Of a stretch of 40,607 nucleotides of DNA, positions 39,401-40,607 are shown in pieces; position 1 is the first letter of the stretch; the number at the start of each line of letters is the position of its first letter. The DNA is taken from the NCBI GenBank assembly GCA_015501055.1, contig JADNYV010000309.1:1-40607 (forward strand), in the 5' to 3' direction. The notes beneath the pieces are model-generated. The model was not told the DNA's origin. It saw nothing but the letters and a program-made list of their open reading frames with translations, and searched no databases. Position numbers and translations under genes: made by a program. This DNA is from Mucidula mucida (taxonomy: Eukaryota > Basidiomycota > Agaricomycetes > Agaricales > Physalacriaceae).

Positions 39401-40423
39401 ATGTCCCAGGTATGCGCAACTGTCCCAGTCTTTTCCATGTCATCGCGTCTCACGTCGAATGACCCAGAGACCCAAAGTAGCAGTCAGCCCACCTCTCCCA
39501 CAAGGCTGGGATGCAAGACTCACCGACAGCGGCCGCCAATACTTCGTCGACCACAACACCCACTCTACGTCGTGGAATCATCCCTTGAATTCCCAATCGA
39601 CTCCCACAAACACCAAGTCAAACTGGGGCCCAGCAATCAAAGATTCAACTCCAAAGGACAACTTGCCGCCATCGTTCCGCGATGCCATTGCGTCGGACGT
39701 TACAACTGTCACCTTGGGCTCGGACGATGCACTGGCAATGAATCTCGGATACCCATCTAGGAGTTCGTATCCTGCGTCTGTGTTGTCCTTTTCCTGATGT
39801 TTTTTCTTCTCTAGCCACTTCAGAGGCATCCCCAGCCATGACCGCGGACGCTGAAGGGCCTGATGACCCGGAAGACCTTACCCTCGATGACACTCAACAG
39901 AATACCGCCCTCGAGCTGCAATTGAAACAGATCCAGGACGCGAACCAGAAAGGTTGGATCAAAGGGCTCACAAACAAGACGGAGAAGCTGGAGAAGGAAA
40001 ACAAAGAGCTCCGCGCGACAATTTCGGAGCTACAGAGTGCGCCACATAGATTTACTATCTATCTCTCCGTTTTCGCTGACTCATTATCTATCAGATGCCC
40101 AAGAACAAGCGGCTCAAAAGCAACAAGGCCTAGATGCTACCGACTTTCTCATCTGGAGCATCCGGTCTCAAAAATTGCGTCGGGCTCTTTCATCGTCCTC
40201 CAGTCACTCGGAGACAGACACCAAGAGCCCGGTCCTCACAGCTGCTAAAGAAGTTCTCGCGCACCTGGAGGAGCTTTCAAATCAACTCCAGGAACAGGTT
40301 GCTGGCTCATCGTTGTTGGTTGGAAGTCGGAACGAAGTTGCGGCTAGGTTTGGCAGAGTTCTTGGTAAGAGGATGTCGGAGTCGGATAATACTACTATTA
40401 GTTGTAAGAAGGCACGACTGTGA
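39401..40423 (+). CDS. WW-domain protein with coiled coil
   Basis: Four exons (39401-39409, 39468-39762, 39815-40036, 40095-40423) give 284 aa. Exon 1 encodes only MSQ. The WW domain lies at residues 12-42: LPQGWDARLTDSGRQYFVDH then NTHSTSWNHP, with both signature Trp and the closing Pro. A disordered acidic middle (GPDDPEDLTLDDTQ) is followed by a coiled coil (LELQLKQIQDANQ; NKTEKLEKENKELRATISEL) and a C-terminal part with VLAHLEELSNQLQEQVAG and a basic end KKARL that may be a nuclear signal. WW domains bind proline-rich motifs; the partner is not evident. The second intron uses a GTTCGT donor, chosen because only it keeps frame. Confidence 0.85.
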
Positions 40424-40525
40424 AACACCTGAGGGTATATTTTACTTAGTCGAAGACTCGAAGTTGTTACAATCGAAGCCAGCGTAATACAGTGACTTGA
40501 TACAATTCTTCATACATAACACGAG

Positions 40526-40607
40526 CTAATGCTGAACCATCTCCACAATTGCATCCCCAGGACACTTTACCTCCCACTCTGTCTCTAGACTCAGCTTCGA
40601 CGACCCT
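40526..40607 (-). CDS. 3' end of an unidentified gene, cut by the window edge
   Basis: The minus frame reads GSSKLSLETEWEVKCPGDAI then VEMVQH and TAG, and is open to the right edge. It is protein-like, but too short to assign. It faces the WW gene tail to tail (103 bp between stops). Confidence 0.45.
   Translation of the reverse strand, partial: GSSKLSLETEWEVKCPGDAIVEMVQH

Noticed and set aside
1..40607. tRNA or rRNA genes
   Set aside because: No T-loop plus acceptor-stem pairing and no rRNA-like conserved blocks were found by eye; a tRNAscan run would be decisive.

Overview
The window is nuclear DNA of a filamentous basidiomycete, most likely a mushroom-forming Agaricomycete. Genes are cut by many 40-60 nt introns with GT..AG ends and a CTNA-type branch site just before the acceptor. 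The conserved genes are eukaryotic housekeeping genes: the p23 co-chaperone, IMP3, MDV1, beta'-COP and TRAPP subunit Trs31. The F-box, CENP-V/GFA, OPT transporter and DUF5648-like families are ones that are typically expanded in mushrooms. No rRNA, tRNA, CRISPR or prokaryotic operon signal was seen. Exon boundaries are my own reconstructions from splice signals and reading frame.

Left part (1-11.3 kb): a CENP-V/GFA gene broken by one TGA codon and its intact paralogue in opposite orientation about 3.5 kb away. Between and after them lie p23, an unknown protein at 2.2-2.9 kb, an orphan at 5.1 kb, IMP3, a small predicted membrane-anchored protein (minus strand), a MITE with TA target duplication, a truncated DUF5648-like fragment, a PrpF-type isomerase gene and a divergent CCCH zinc-finger gene.

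Middle (11.7-21.8 kb): MDV1 (mitochondrial fission adaptor), an oligopeptide transporter of about 26 exons with an apparent 1-nt deletion, and beta'-COP. All three are on the plus strand.

21.8-31.2 kb is a gene-poor, repeat-rich island. It holds a DUF5648 relic, a tandem array of exon-like units each carrying a near-perfect hairpin, a broken helicase fragment inside a 43-bp inverted repeat, a strongly structured double hairpin, and a PrpF-tail plus DUF5648 block. That block is an inverted copy of the block at 8.8-9.2 kb.

Right part (31.2-40.6 kb): an F-box gene with a probable frameshift, a BTB/POZ gene with a 7-nt microexon, Trs31 sharing a 66-bp bidirectional promoter with the BTB gene (perfect CRE palindrome inside), a secreted highly acidic Ser/Asp-rich protein whose signal peptide lies on a separate exon, a WW-domain coiled-coil protein, and the 3' end of one more minus-strand gene at the edge.

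The genes do not form one pathway. The notable theme is a repeat island linked by inverted duplication to a second site 20 kb away, with several accessory genes (GFA, OPT, F-box, DUF5648) each carrying a single disabling lesion beside intact housekeeping genes.
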